A stretch of 64,000 nucleotides of DNA from Pseudomonas putida (lineage in GTDB: Bacteria; Pseudomonadota; Gammaproteobacteria; Pseudomonadales; Pseudomonadaceae): contig CP047152.1 of NCBI GenBank assembly GCA_041879295.1, positions 2,113,501-2,177,500 on the forward strand, in the 5' to 3' direction. How positions within the stretch are numbered: position 1 is the stretch's first letter; each line of letters opens with the position of its first letter. The notes under the pieces were generated by a model. The model was not told the origin of the DNA and did not search any database. It saw only the letters and a program-made list of their open reading frames with translations. The position numbers were made by a program, and so were the translations under genes. Positions 8,990 to 18,826 of the stretch are shown in pieces.

Positions 8990-9184
8990 ATGCGCGACGA
9001 AGACGACCTGCACGAACCCGAGCACGATCACCTGCTCGACCACGAATTCCTCTACGACGACGTGGCGCCCGAGGCAGATGCCCAGGGCGCCGAGGATGAA
9101 GTGGAGGAGGACGAAGAAACGCTGGACGACCTTGATGACGAAGAGCGCGATCACCCAGCCTGGTTCGACGATTGCGACGACTGA
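8990..9184 (+). CDS. Very acidic small protein, 64 residues
   Basis: About half the residues are Asp or Glu (for example DEVEEDEETLDDLDDEE), with no membrane segment. AGGAG lies 6 bases before the ATG. The product ends two bases before the convergent DoxX gene stop. Function unknown; such acidic proteins may bind cations or mimic nucleic acid, but nothing here shows it. Confidence 0.55.
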   Translation: MRDEDDLHEPEHDHLLDHEFLYDDVAPEADAQGAEDEVEEDEETLDDLDDEERDHPAWFDDCDD

Positions 9185-9185
9185 C

Positions 9186-9599
9186 TCAGCGACCATCCAC
9201 CGAGAACCGGCCGGGCCCGCTTACCGCCAGCAACAGCAGGCCGCCCATGATGCTGAGGTTTTTCAGAAACTGGGTCATGTTGGCGCTGCGCTCGGGGTCG
9301 ACCATGTTCCAGAACGGGTGGCCAAGCAACGCGGTGCCCAGCACGAACAGTGCGAACAGGAACGCCAGCGGTCGCGTGTAGAAACCGAGGATCAACAGGA
9401 TTGCGACGACAAACTCCATAATGACGGCAATCCCTGCCGCCAGCATCGGTGCAGGGGCGCCGAGTGAGGTCATATAGCCTACCGTGCCATCGAAGCCGGT
9501 CAGCTTGGCCCAGCCGGACAAGACGAACAGGATCATCAGCAGTATGCGGGCGATCAGGATAATAATGTCGCGTTGACCATCGAACAGGGAGTAGCGCAT
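9186..9599 (-). CDS. DoxX-family inner-membrane protein
   Basis: A 137-residue protein with four hydrophobic segments: IILIARILLMILFVLSG, then around AAGIAVIMEFVVAILLIL, LAFLFALFVLGTALLG and LSIMGGLLLLAV. It has the DoxX pattern LSGWAKLTGF and GHPFWN. DoxX proteins are membrane components of quinone-linked or stress-related complexes; the role here is unknown. The start at 9599 (MRYSLF) is chosen over the longer frame to 9653 because similarity to the family begins there; the ribosome site is weak. Confidence 0.8.
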   Translation of the reverse strand: MRYSLFDGQRDIIILIARILLMILFVLSGWAKLTGFDGTVGYMTSLGAPAPMLAAGIAVIMEFVVAILLILGFYTRPLAFLFALFVLGTALLGHPFWNMVDPERSANMTQFLKNLSIMGGLLLLAVSGPGRFSVDGR

Positions 9600-9667
9600 G
9601 GCGGCGTTCCAGTGGACGAGTACAAGCTCCACTTTAGCAGCTGCGCAAGACATTGCCGTCAGGCAGC

Positions 9668-9692
9668 AAAAAGGCGCCGCAAGGGCGCCTTT
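9668..9692 (-). terminator. Terminator of tRNA-Leu
   Basis: Stem AAGGCGCC/GGCGCCTT with a T run on the minus strand, 12 bases after the tRNA 3' end. Confidence 0.85.
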
Positions 9693-9703
9693 TCAACGAA
9701 GTT

Positions 9704-9790
9704 TGGTGCGAGTGGCGGGACTCGAACCCGCAAGGCTCACGCCGACAGATTTTAAGTCTGCTGTGTATACCAATTCCACCACACTCGCAC
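9704..9790 (-). tRNA. tRNA-Leu (anticodon TAA)
   Basis: An 87-base class II tRNA with long variable arm. Minus-strand acceptor GTGCGAG pairs with CTCGCAC followed by CCA; anticodon stem-loop CAGACTTAAAATCTG with TAA; T arm GGGTTCGAGTCCC. Terminator downstream. Confidence 0.95.
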
Positions 9791-10016
9791 GCTTGAAGGG
9801 GTCGCAACGACCAGCTCGCTTCTAAGCAGAAGGGCTTCGCAATCAAGCGCGCTTTATAACCCATTGTTATAGTTGAGTCAACTGCAGCACCTATGATCAA
9901 CAGATAGAGGGGTCGATCAAACGGGCAATTGACACCTTGCCATCATCACGCAACTGTTGCCCGGTAAATGGCCCCGTGGGTGTTCCGCAATGACGCAGGG
10001 TGGAGTTGGCGAAGAC

Positions 10017-10265
10017 ATGGTGCGTCCACGGTTGTTCTGGCGGCTGCTGTTCGCGCAGGTGCTCGTGCTGGGTGCTTTTCTTTACATCAGCCTGATCAGC
10101 CTGGGCGGGTATCTGCTGTTGCTGGGCTTCGATGCAGAGCACTCACAGCAGCAGCGTATGTTGGCCCTGGCCGGCGGTGGTATGATCATGCTGCTTAGCC
10201 TGTGGTTGCTGAAAGTGGCCATGCCACGGCGCATCGGCCCGGTGCTGTCCGAGCCGGAACGCTGA
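10017..10265 (+). CDS. Small two-helix membrane protein, 82 residues
   Basis: Two hydrophobic segments, LLFAQVLVLGAFLYISLISLG and MLALAGGGMIMLLSLWLL, joined by a short polar loop. No recognised family. The ATG at 10017 has GGAG 11 bases upstream; an ATG at 9990 would add nine residues without a ribosome site. It lies just upstream of the sensor kinase gene, which has its own ribosome site. Confidence 0.55.
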   Translation: MVRPRLFWRLLFAQVLVLGAFLYISLISLGGYLLLLGFDAEHSQQQRMLALAGGGMIMLLSLWLLKVAMPRRIGPVLSEPER

Positions 10266-10349
10266 CTGCCTGTAGTGGTTCAACTGTCTACTGGCAGACA
10301 CTCCGGGCTACGTTCATTTCCTCCCTCCTGCTGTGCCAGTGGAGTTTGC

Positions 10350-11510
10350 ATGGTTCCAGCTGACTGTCTCGAATCTCCCGTCATGCCTGCCCATCGTTAT
10401 GAACAGCTGGTTCAGTCGGTGGTGGATTATGCCATCTACATGCTCGACCCCTCCGGCCATGTGGTGTCGTGGAACGCCGGCGCGCAACGGATCAAGGGTT
10501 ACCGTGGCGATGAAGTGATCGGCAAGCACTTTTCGTTGTTCTTCACCCCACAGGATTGTGCGGATGGCCGCCCCGATCAGTTGCTGCGCCAGGCGCTGGA
10601 GCAGGGTGTGGCGCAGGACGAAGGCTGGCGGGTGCGCAAGGACGGCACGCAGTTCTGGGCCCTGGCTGCACTGGATGTGATCCGTGATGAAAATGGCCAG
10701 ATCATAGGCCTGGCCAAGGTGACACGCGATATCACTGACCGTCGCGAGTCGGCGCTGCAGCTGGACGCAGTGCGCGCCCAGCTGTTCCAGGCGCAGAAGC
10801 TTGAAGCCCTCGGCCAGTTGACCGGTGGTCTGGCGCACGACTTCAACAACATGTTGACCATCATCATCAGCTCGGCGCGCCTGGCGCTGGCCACCCAGGA
10901 CCCGGCACGCGCCCAGCGCATGTTGCAGCACATCCTCGATGCCGGCCAGCGCGGCACCGAACTGACCCAGCAACTGCTCAGCTTTGCCCGGCACCGCAAG
11001 CTCGATGTGGCCAGCGTTGCCCCTTCAGACTTGGTTACCGCTACGCGTGGCCTGCTTGAGCATGCTTTGCCAGGCTCAATTGACTTGGAGGTATTGCTGC
11101 AACCGGACCTGCCGCTGATCGAGGTGGATGCCGGGCAACTGCAGATGGTGTTGCTCAACCTGTTGTTCAATGCCCGTGACGCCATCGAGGGGCATGGCCG
11201 GATCAGCCTGACTGTCGATGTGGTCGAGCTGCTCGGCGAAGTTGAAGGGCTCAAGGGCAGCTTCGTGCGCTTCAAGGTGGAAGACAGCGGCGAAGGTATA
11301 CCCACAGAAATACTGCCGCGTATCTTCGAGCCGTTTTTCACCACCAAGCCTTTTGGCAAGGGTACCGGCCTGGGGCTTAGCCAGGTCTATGGTTTCGCCC
11401 GGCAAAGCGGCGGCGCCATTTGTGTCGATAGCGAGCCTGGCCGGGGAACTTGCATGCAACTGTACTTGCCAATGTATCAGGACCAGACGGATAGCCCACT
11501 CGACAGGTAG
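10350..11510 (+). CDS. PAS-domain sensor histidine kinase
   Basis: A 386-residue kinase without membrane segments, so probably cytoplasmic. The PAS domain (about residues 20-125) contains [21 protein letters not shown] and the PAC motif [14 protein letters not shown] HisKA domain follows with the phosphorylated histidine near residue 164 in [11 protein letters not shown], then HATPase_c with [16 protein letters not shown] and [17 protein letters not shown] precedes the ATG at 10350. It starts a three-gene run with the KaiC-like ATPase (5 bp gap) and a receiver protein, so the three very probably form one signalling pathway. The signal sensed is unknown; the PAS resembles chemosensory PAS domains rather than a clear LOV domain. 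Confidence 0.88.
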   Translation: MVPADCLESPVMPAHRYEQLVQSVVDYAIYMLDPSGHVVSWNAGAQRIKGYRGDEVIGKHFSLFFTPQDCADGRPDQLLRQALEQGVAQDEGWRVRKDGTQFWALAALDVIRDENGQIIGLAKVTRDITDRRESALQLDAVRAQLFQAQKLEALGQLTGGLAHDFNNMLTIIISSARLALATQDPARAQRMLQHILDAGQRGTELTQQLLSFARHRKLDVASVAPSDLVTATRGLLEHALPGSIDLEVLLQPDLPLIEVDAGQLQMVLLNLLFNARDAIEGHGRISLTVDVVELLGEVEGLKGSFVRFKVEDSGEGIPTEILPRIFEPFFTTKPFGKGTGLGLSQVYGFARQSGGAICVDSEPGRGTCMQLYLPMYQDQTDSPLDR

Positions 11511-11515
11511 ACAAC

Positions 11516-12961
11516 ATGGCACAGGCACTGAAGCGACTGGTAACGGGGATCGACGGGCTCGACGCGTTGCTCAAGGGTGGCCTGGTAGCTGGCGCCTCCT
11601 ACATTATCCAGGGGCCACCGGGGGCTGGTAAGACCATCCTCGCCAATCAGTTGGCCTGCGGCCATGTGCGGGGCGGTGGTCGGGTGCTGGTGGCCACCTT
11701 GCTGAGCGAGTCGCATGAACGCTTGTTCCAGTACCTGTCCACGCTGGACTTCTTCGATCCGGCGCTGGTCGGCGACCAAATCCAGTTCGTCAGTGCCTTT
11801 GATACCCTTGAGCAGGACGGGCTGGAAGCGGTGGTGCGGTTATTGCGCCAGGAAATCGCCCGGCAACAGGCCAGCCTGCTGATCGTCGACGGTGTGCTCA
11901 ATGCCCGGGTACGTGCGGAAACCGCGCTGGACACCAAAAAGTTCGTCTCTGAACTGCAGGGGCATGCAGCCTTCGCCGGCTGCACCGTTCTGCTGTTGAC
12001 CAGTGCCCGGCTGGACGAAGGCAGCCCGGAACACACCATGGTCGATGGCGTGATCGAACTGGGTGAGCAATTGGTGGGCAGCCGCGCCGTGCGCCATGTT
12101 CAGTTGCGCAAGACCCGTGGCAGTGGCGCGTTGTCGGGGCGTCACGAATGCCTTATCGATGAGTCCGGCATGCAGGTCTATCCTCGCCTGGAAGCCTTGT
12201 TCAGCCACCCCAGCCAGTTGGGCAGCGGCACCTTGGCGCGTGTCAGCAGTGGTGTGCCAGCCTTCGATGAAATGCTTGGCGGGGGCTTGGCCACTGGGTC
12301 AGTCAGCCTGTTGATGGGGCCTTCAGGAAGTGGCAAGACGTCATTGGGCCTGGCCTTTCTCGGTGCCAGCACCCCGCAGGCGCCGGGGTTGCATTTCGGT
12401 TTTTACGAAACGCCCGAACGTCTGCGCAGCAAGGCCGCTTCGCTCGGTTACGATTTTGCCGCGATGGAGCAGGGTGGTAGCTTGCAACTGTGCTGGCAGC
12501 CGACCACCGAGGGCTTGCTGGACCAGGTTGGCGCGCGGCTGCTGGAGCGTGTGGCGGCGCAGGGCAGCAAGCGCGTGGTGATCGACAGCCTTGGTGCATT
12601 CAGCCGGCTGGCAATTGACTCGACGCGGCTCAATGCGTTTTTCCGCGCGCTGGCGGGTGAGTTGCGCGCGCGCGATGTCAGTGTGATGCTGACCTGGGAG
12701 ATGCGCGACATCTTCGGCGCGGAAATCAGCGCCCCCGCACCGGACCTGTCGAGTATCGTCGACAACCTTATGCTGATGCGCTTTGTCGAACTGGACTCGC
12801 AACTACGGCGCATGCTGTCGGTCCTCAAAGTACGTGACAGCCACCATGACCCGGCCTTGCACGAGCTGCTGATCGGGCCGCAAGGCATTACCTTGCGCAA
12901 GGCGTTCGAAGGTGCCTGTGGTGTGCTCTCGGGAACGCCGATGCCGCAGGGGAGCGGGTGA
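11516..12961 (+). CDS. KaiC-like double-domain RecA ATPase
   Basis: A 481-residue protein with two RecA/KaiC domains in tandem. The first P-loop is GPPGAGKT at residues 33-40, the second GPSGSGKT near residue 270, each preceded by a GIDGLD- or AFDEMLGGGL-type entry motif. Cyanobacterial KaiC is the autokinase core of the clock; non-cyanobacterial relatives often sit beside histidine kinases and act in stress or timing responses. The short C-terminal tail lacks an obvious counterpart of the cyanobacterial KaiA-binding tail, and no kaiA or kaiB is nearby. Operon: 5 bp after the PAS kinase, 4-bp overlap with the receiver gene. Confidence 0.9.
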   Translation: MAQALKRLVTGIDGLDALLKGGLVAGASYIIQGPPGAGKTILANQLACGHVRGGGRVLVATLLSESHERLFQYLSTLDFFDPALVGDQIQFVSAFDTLEQDGLEAVVRLLRQEIARQQASLLIVDGVLNARVRAETALDTKKFVSELQGHAAFAGCTVLLLTSARLDEGSPEHTMVDGVIELGEQLVGSRAVRHVQLRKTRGSGALSGRHECLIDESGMQVYPRLEALFSHPSQLGSGTLARVSSGVPAFDEMLGGGLATGSVSLLMGPSGSGKTSLGLAFLGASTPQAPGLHFGFYETPERLRSKAASLGYDFAAMEQGGSLQLCWQPTTEGLLDQVGARLLERVAAQGSKRVVIDSLGAFSRLAIDSTRLNAFFRALAGELRARDVSVMLTWEMRDIFGAEISAPAPDLSSIVDNLMLMRFVELDSQLRRMLSVLKVRDSHHDPALHELLIGPQGITLRKAFEGACGVLSGTPMPQGSG

Positions 12962-13326
12962 CGGACGAGCTGATGAATACCATCCTGATTGTCGATGACG
13001 AATACCTGATCGCCGATATCCTCGGTTTTGCCCTTGAGGACGAAGGTTTTCTGGTGGAAAAGGCGAGCAATGGCTGCAAAGCACTGGAGGCGTTAAAGGA
13101 AAAACGCGTGCAGCTGGTGATTACCGACTACATGATGCCGCTACTCAACGGCGAGGAGCTGGCGCGTGCCATACGCGAGGACCCGGCGTTAAGCGAGTTG
13201 CCGGTCATCCTCATGAGCGGCGCACAGGCCAGCCAAGGATGCCCGGCCCTGTTTGCCGCAATATTCGACAAGCCGTTCGACATGGATGAGATGATCGCCA
13301 CTGTGCATCAGTTGCTGGGCACCTGA
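12958..13326 (+). CDS. Single-domain response regulator (CheY-like receiver)
   Basis: A 122-residue receiver domain with no output domain. The acidic pair is in IVDDEYL, the phosphorylated Asp near residue 57 in VITDYMMP, the conserved Ser in LMSGA and the Lys in DKPFDM. It overlaps the KaiC-like gene by four bases (GTGA), so translation is coupled; an ATG at 12973 is an alternative start. It probably receives phosphate from the PAS kinase or interacts with the KaiC-like protein. Confidence 0.9.
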   Translation: MTDELMNTILIVDDEYLIADILGFALEDEGFLVEKASNGCKALEALKEKRVQLVITDYMMPLLNGEELARAIREDPALSELPVILMSGAQASQGCPALFAAIFDKPFDMDEMIATVHQLLGT

Positions 13327-13366
13327 GACTGGCGGTCGAGCGCATCCATGCCCCTCGGGGGGAGGC

Positions 13367-13564
13367 TCAGTGGGAGTCTTCGTGCTTCTCCGGCGCCGGG
13401 CTACCGGCCTGGATGCGTTTGAAGATCTCTTCTCGATGGACCTGAACATCTTTCGGTGCATCGATACCAATCCTCACCTGCATCCCTTTGACGCCCAGAA
13501 TGGTGACTTTGATGTCATCGTTGATGACGATGCTTTCGCCAACCTTACGGGTGAGTATCAGCAT
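13367..13564 (-). CDS. rsmE: CsrA-family RNA-binding regulator, RsmE type
   Basis: A 65-residue CsrA/Rsm protein, [14 protein letters not shown]...[18 protein letters not shown]. Dimers bind GGA motifs in mRNA leaders and block ribosome access; small RNAs of the RsmY/Z type titrate them. The longer tail ([13 protein letters not shown]) and the KVGESI entry resemble RsmE rather than RsmA; this paralogue choice is from memory and the generic symbol would be csrA. The start at 13564 has AAGGAG upstream, and that GGA lies in ATCACCAAGGAGAAC, which could itself be an Rsm target for autoregulation. Confidence 0.88.
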   Translation of the reverse strand: MLILTRKVGESIVINDDIKVTILGVKGMQVRIGIDAPKDVQVHREEIFKRIQAGSPAPEKHEDSH

Positions 13565-13817
13565 GTAGTTCTCCTTGGTGATATAAAAATCCGCAGGGCT
13601 AGTTGCCCCGGCGGCGGGAGCTTGTCCCTCTTCCTTCTCATTAAAGACGCTTTCGGCGGATATTAATTCCCCGACAGACAAATTCTGTTGCGTGTCTTCA
13701 GTTGCAGGTGCCAAAGCAAACCGTCAACGGTTTGTCGGCCAAGGCGCTCGCTGCCAAGAATAGGGGGGTTGGCGGCTAATGGGAAATTTCTTCGCATCAT
13801 GGGCTGAATAGACAAGC

Positions 13818-14840
13818 TTAATGGTCCTCCTGTTCCTCGAGAGCCTGAAGAAACAACAGCAAGGCCACTTCCTCCGGGTCCAGGCCTTTGCGCACACGGT
13901 TTTTCGGCAAATTGGCCAGGCGCCCCAACGTATAGTGCTCCAGGACTGCCGGGTGGATGTAGCAGCGCCTGCACACTGCCGGCGTATTGCCCAGGCGCGT
14001 GGCTACCTGGCGGACTATCGCGGCGACCTGACGCTTGGCTTCACTCTCCGGCTCCCAGGCCAAGGGCCTCAGCAGGTGCAATGCCAGGCTGCTGCCGGCC
14101 CAGGTGCGATAGTCCTTGGCGGTGAAGTCGGCGCCGGTCAACTGCTGCAAAAACTGATTGACCTCGCTGGAGCCGACACTATGGCGCTGGCCGTTTTCGT
14201 CCAGGTACTGGAACAGCGCCTGTCCAGGCAGTTCCATGCAGCGTTTGAGCAAGTTGGCCAGGCGCCGATCGTTGAGGGTGACGTTGTGTTCGACGCCGCG
14301 CTTGCCGCGGAACTGGAAGCGAATGTTGCTGCCTTTGACCTGCACATGGCGATTGCGCAGGGTGGTCAGTCCATACGACTTGTTATCGCGCAGGTAGCGC
14401 TGGTTGCCAATCCGAATCAGGGTGTGGTCCAGCAGGCTCACTACCAGCGCCATTACCTTTTCCCGGTCCAGCCCTGGCCGCGCCAAGTGAGCTTCCAGCT
14501 GTGCGCGCAGCTTTGGCAGGGCCTGAGCGAACGCAAGCATGCGCCCGTATTTGTGCTGGTCGCGCAGTTCGCGCCACTGCGCATGGTAGCGGTACTGCTT
14601 GCGGCCACGGGCATCGCGGCCAGTGGCTTGCAGGTGGCCTTGCGGATCGGCGCAGATCCACACATCGGTGTAGGCTGGGGGAATCACCAGTGCGGCGATG
14701 CGCGAGAGGGTGTCGCTGTCGCGTACCCGTTGGCCATCGGCATCCAGATAGATGAAACGGTCGCGCCAGCGCCGACGGGTCAGGCCCGGCTGGCTGTCGT
14801 CAACGTAGTGCAGGGTGCGCGGCAGGGGGCAGTCGGGCAT
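13818..14840 (-). CDS. DNA topoisomerase IB (poxvirus/bacterial type)
   Basis: A 340-residue type IB topoisomerase that relaxes supercoils through a 3'-phosphotyrosyl intermediate. N-terminal domain with RRWRDRFIYLDADGQRV; catalytic residues in LIRIGNQRYL, KDYRTWAGSS and the active Tyr294 in CRRCYIHP. The start follows a weak ribosome site. An 800-codon open frame on the other strand spans this gene and modC but has no family signature and is treated as a shadow of high-GC codons. Confidence 0.9.
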   Translation of the reverse strand: MPDCPLPRTLHYVDDSQPGLTRRRWRDRFIYLDADGQRVRDSDTLSRIAALVIPPAYTDVWICADPQGHLQATGRDARGRKQYRYHAQWRELRDQHKYGRMLAFAQALPKLRAQLEAHLARPGLDREKVMALVVSLLDHTLIRIGNQRYLRDNKSYGLTTLRNRHVQVKGSNIRFQFRGKRGVEHNVTLNDRRLANLLKRCMELPGQALFQYLDENGQRHSVGSSEVNQFLQQLTGADFTAKDYRTWAGSSLALHLLRPLAWEPESEAKRQVAAIVRQVATRLGNTPAVCRRCYIHPAVLEHYTLGRLANLPKNRVRKGLDPEEVALLLFLQALEEQEDH

Positions 14841-14897
14841 GGGCTGCAGGCCTCGATCGGGTCACAGCTCAATGGACAATACGCGCGCGAAGGATGC

Positions 14898-15989
14898 TCA
14901 ACCCAAAAGGGCCACCGACTTGATCTGGGCGAACAGTACCTGCCCTGTGTGCAAGCCGAGCTGGTCTGCCGAGAAGCGGGTGATGCGTGCAAGCAAGGCA
15001 TTGCCCCCGGCATCCAGGCTGACCAGCACATGCGCCGGGTTGGCCGCCGGGCGGCTCTCGCGCATACGTACCGGCAGGCGGTTGAGGATGCTCGATGCGC
15101 TGTCCGCCGCCAGTGCCAGGCTGACGTCCCGGGCCTGCACCTTGACGCGCAGGGTGCTGCCCATCACCTGTGCCGCGTGGGTGATGCGCAGCAGCGGCCC
15201 GCTGCTGCCGGGCAGGCGCAGGTCAAGCAGGCCATAGTGCGGGTCGTGCCCTACCACCATACCCTCGAACACTACCCCGGCATCGTCGCCCTGGGCCAGC
15301 GACAGGTCGAGGCGAGCCAGGGTTTCGCCGATCGGGCCGCTGGCGATCGCCCGGCCTTGTTCCAGCAACACCAGATGGTCGGCCAGCCGCGCGACTTCAT
15401 CCTGGGCGTGGCTGACATATATCAGCGGGATGTCCAGTTCGTCATGCAGGCGCTCCAGGAAGGGCAGTATCTCGCGCTTGCGCGGGCCGTCGAGGGCTGC
15501 CAGCGGCTCGTCCATCAACAACAACCGTGGGCTGCTGAGCAGGGCGCGGGCAATACCCACCCGCTGCGCCTCGCCACCAGACAGGGTTGCCGGGCGGCGG
15601 TCCAGCAAGTGGCCGATACCCAGCAGTTGGCAAGCCTGGTCGAGGCTGACCTTGCGTTCAGCGGGTGCTACCCGGCGCCAGCCGAACGCAAGGTTGCCGC
15701 GCACCGACAGGTGTGGGAACAGGCTGGCCTCCTGGAACACATAGCCCACCGGACGCAGGTGCGGTGCCTGGAAGTGGCCACGGGTGCTGTCTTCCCAGAC
15801 TTCGCCGTTGACCTCGATATAGGCGCTGGCGGCCCGTTCCAGCCCGGCCAGGCAGCGCAGGCAGCTGGTTTTGCCGGAGCCAGAATGGCCGAACAGCGCG
15901 CTGATGCCGCGCCCGGGCAGGTGCAGGTCGACGTCCAGGGTAAAGTCGTCGCGCGCCAGTTTCAGGCGCGCCACAATCGATGCGGTCAT
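14898..15989 (-). CDS. modC: Molybdate ABC transporter ATPase ModC
   Basis: A 363-residue ATPase. Walker A GHSGSGKT, signature [16 protein letters not shown], Walker [13 protein letters not shown] and the H-loop [11 protein letters not shown]-terminal TOBE/molybdopterin-binding-like domain follows from about residue 290 (ARDVSLAL...). The start at 15989 lies one base after the modB stop; the frame continues upstream only inside modB. Drives molybdate import with ModA and ModB. Confidence 0.95.
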   Translation of the reverse strand: MTASIVARLKLARDDFTLDVDLHLPGRGISALFGHSGSGKTSCLRCLAGLERAASAYIEVNGEVWEDSTRGHFQAPHLRPVGYVFQEASLFPHLSVRGNLAFGWRRVAPAERKVSLDQACQLLGIGHLLDRRPATLSGGEAQRVGIARALLSSPRLLLMDEPLAALDGPRKREILPFLERLHDELDIPLIYVSHAQDEVARLADHLVLLEQGRAIASGPIGETLARLDLSLAQGDDAGVVFEGMVVGHDPHYGLLDLRLPGSSGPLLRITHAAQVMGSTLRVKVQARDVSLALAADSASSILNRLPVRMRESRPAANPAHVLVSLDAGGNALLARITRFSADQLGLHTGQVLFAQIKSVALLG

Positions 15990-15990
15990 T

Positions 15991-16670
15991 TCAGCTCCAG
16001 CCAGCTTTGCCGCGGCGTCCAGCGTACAGCAGAAGCAGCACCAGGAAAGAGAACACCAGCATGGCACCGGCCAGCCAGTGGGCTTGCGAGTACTCCATGG
16101 CTTCGACGTGATCGAAAATTTGCACCGAAACCACGCGGGTCTTGTCGGGGATGTTGCCACCGATCATCAGTACGACGCCAAACTCGCCCACCGTGTGGGC
16201 AAAGCCGAGGATGCTGGCAGTGACGAAGCCAGGGCGGGCCAGCGGCAGCACCACATGAACGAAGGTGTCCCATGGGCTGGCGCGCAGGGTGGCGGCGACT
16301 TCCAGGGGCCGCTGGCCGATTGCGCCAAAGGCATTCTGCAGTGGTTGTACCACGAACGGCAGGGAGTATACCGTCGAGCCAATCACCAGGCCTGTGAAGC
16401 TGAACACCACAGTGCCCAGGCCCAGCGCCTGGGTGGCCTGCCCGAGCCAGCCGTGCGGGCCAAGGGCGATCAACAGGTAAAAGCCGATCACCGTAGGTGG
16501 CAGTACCAGCGGCAGTGCCACTACCGCACCCACCGGCCCGCGCAGCCATGAGCGCGTGCGCGCGAGCCACCAGGCGACGGGTGTGCCGATAACCAGCAGG
16601 ATCAGGGTGGTCAGGCTGGCCAGTTTTACGGTCAGCCAGATGGCACCCAGGTCACTGGCATCCAGTGGCA

Positions 16671-16671
<1 letters not shown>
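15991..16671 (-). CDS. modB: Molybdate ABC transporter permease ModB
   Basis: A 226-residue inner-membrane permease with about five membrane segments, the [14 protein letters not shown] segment typical of ModB, and the cytoplasmic [14 protein letters not shown] coupling helix followed by [18 protein letters not shown]. Its start overlaps the modA stop (TGATG) and its stop is one base before modC, so the three genes are translationally coupled. Confidence 0.95.
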
Positions 16672-17447
<776 letters not shown>

Positions 17448-17448
17448 T

Positions 17449-17478
17449 TATCGTTATAGCCATAACTATATAGCGATA
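17449..17478. promoter_or_regulatory. ModE-type molybdate-responsive operator
   Basis: Inverted arms TATCGTTATA (17449-17458) and TATAGCGATA (17469-17478), separated by 10 bases, with one mismatch between arms. This fits the known ModE box form ATCGnTATA-n-TATAnCGAT. Position just upstream of modA implies repression when molybdate is plentiful. No modE gene lies in the window. Confidence 0.8.
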
Positions 17479-17511
17479 AACCAGTTGCCGTGAAGAGGCC
17501 TGGCCTGCCTG

Positions 17512-18597
17512 TCAGAATGCCTGGTGACCGATCACTGCCAGTGCCTTCCCGGCGATTTCCCGGGTCAGCTCACCTGCTGGCATGTGCCGCCCCAGCCGCA
17601 AAGCCTGCCCCGACCAAAGATTACTGAAGTCACTATTACCCTGCGGATCGGTGATCGCCCGTAAAGGCATCAATGCCCCACCCGCCAGCGGAAAGCGCGG
17701 TACAAGTTCGCTCATCGGCCCCAGCTCGCGCATGATGCGATTGTTGATGCCACGTGCCGGGCGGCCGGTAAACAGGTTGGTCAGCGCGGTGTCGCTGGCA
17801 GGCGCGCTGTCCAGCGCCCGGCGATGCGCTGGCGACACCTTGGCCTCGGGGCAGAACAGGTAAGCCGTGCCGATCTGCACTGCCGAGGCGCCCAGGGCCA
17901 GTGCCGCCAACAGCCCGCGGTGGTCGCCGATACCACCGGCGGCAATCACCGGCACGCCGACGGCATCGGCCACCTGCGGTACCAGAGCGAAGGTGCCTAT
18001 CTGGCTGGTGATGTCATCGCTGAGGAACATGCCGCGATGGCCACCGGCTTCATAACCCATGGCGATGATCGCGTCGCAGCCATTGCGCTCCAGCCAGACC
18101 GCTTCTTCCACGGTCGTGGCGCTGGACAGTACCTTGGCACCGCTGGCCTTTACCCGCTGCAGCAGCTCGGCCTTGGGCAGACCGAAGTGGAAGCTCACCA
18201 CCTCCGGGCGCAAGGCTTCGACCAGTTGGCAGCTCTGCTCGTCGAAAGGCGCGCGGTTGGACACCGGGGTGGGCGCTGCGAAATCGGCGCCCACTTCGCT
18301 GTAATAGGACTCAAGTGCCTGCTTCCAGCGTGCATCGCGTTCGGCATCGGGCGCTGGCGGCTGGTGGCAAAAGAAGTTCAGGTTCAACGGGCGCCCCGGG
18401 CAGCCAGCGCGGAATGCGGCGATCTCGGCGCGCACCTGCTCGGCGCTGAGCATGGCGCAGGGCAGGGCGCCCAGGCCACCTGCCAGGCCCACGGCAATGG
18501 CCATGGCCGAGCCGGTGGCCCCCGCCATGGGGGCCTGCAGAATGGGCAGCTCGATGCCCAGCAGGTCGAGGATACGGCGGTCGGGCCAATGGCTCAT
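17512..18597 (-). CDS. Nitronate monooxygenase-like FMN oxidoreductase
   Basis: A 361-residue TIM-barrel flavoenzyme of the nitronate monooxygenase / 2-nitropropane dioxygenase family. N-terminal LGIELPILQAPMAGATG, central GYEAGGHRGMF, and the FMN phosphate site VIAAGGIGDHRGLLAALALGASAVQIGTA. Family members oxidise nitronates or act as NADH:quinone reductases. The ribosome site before 18597 contains AAGGAGAA. Probably monocistronic or leading into no further gene before modA, which has its own promoter. Confidence 0.88.
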   Translation of the reverse strand: MSHWPDRRILDLLGIELPILQAPMAGATGSAMAIAVGLAGGLGALPCAMLSAEQVRAEIAAFRAGCPGRPLNLNFFCHQPPAPDAERDARWKQALESYYSEVGADFAAPTPVSNRAPFDEQSCQLVEALRPEVVSFHFGLPKAELLQRVKASGAKVLSSATTVEEAVWLERNGCDAIIAMGYEAGGHRGMFLSDDITSQIGTFALVPQVADAVGVPVIAAGGIGDHRGLLAALALGASAVQIGTAYLFCPEAKVSPAHRRALDSAPASDTALTNLFTGRPARGINNRIMRELGPMSELVPRFPLAGGALMPLRAITDPQGNSDFSNLWSGQALRLGRHMPAGELTREIAGKALAVIGHQAF

Positions 18598-18648
18598 GCG
18601 ATTCTCCTTGCGTGGGGCGAGCGGTGCGGCGGGGGCTTGCGGAGAGTC

Positions 18649-18819
18649 TTACAGGGCCTTGCTGACCTGAATGTCGCTGATTTTGTCGGCGTCTTCGCCG
18701 TGGATCTTGCGCAGGGCCTCGAGGGCTTGCTCTTGCGAGGCATCGGGCATCAACGCGAAATCCCAGCGACGCTGGCCGTCGAGCTTGTATTTGATGACGT
18801 ACTTGATGGTCTGGGTCAT
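18649..18819 (-). CDS. Small conserved hypothetical protein, 56 residues
   Basis: Reads MTQTIKYVIKYKLDGQRRWD and ends in DIQVSKAL. AAGG lies 5 bases before the ATG, and it begins 7 bp after the stop of the DUF1883 gene, so the two form an operon. Beta-rich N terminus and a helical charged middle (SQEQALEALRKIHGED). No family recognised. Convergent or downstream relation to the nitronate monooxygenase gene is same-strand with a 50-bp gap. Confidence 0.7.
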   Translation of the reverse strand: MTQTIKYVIKYKLDGQRRWDFALMPDASQEQALEALRKIHGEDADKISDIQVSKAL

Positions 18820-18826
18820 GGTGGCC

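Noticed and set aside
13821..16223. 800-codon plus-strand open frame opposite topoisomerase IB and modC
   Set aside because: No family signature, composition rich in Gln/Ala/Gly/Val typical of antisense of high-GC codons; both minus-strand genes have full motif sets.
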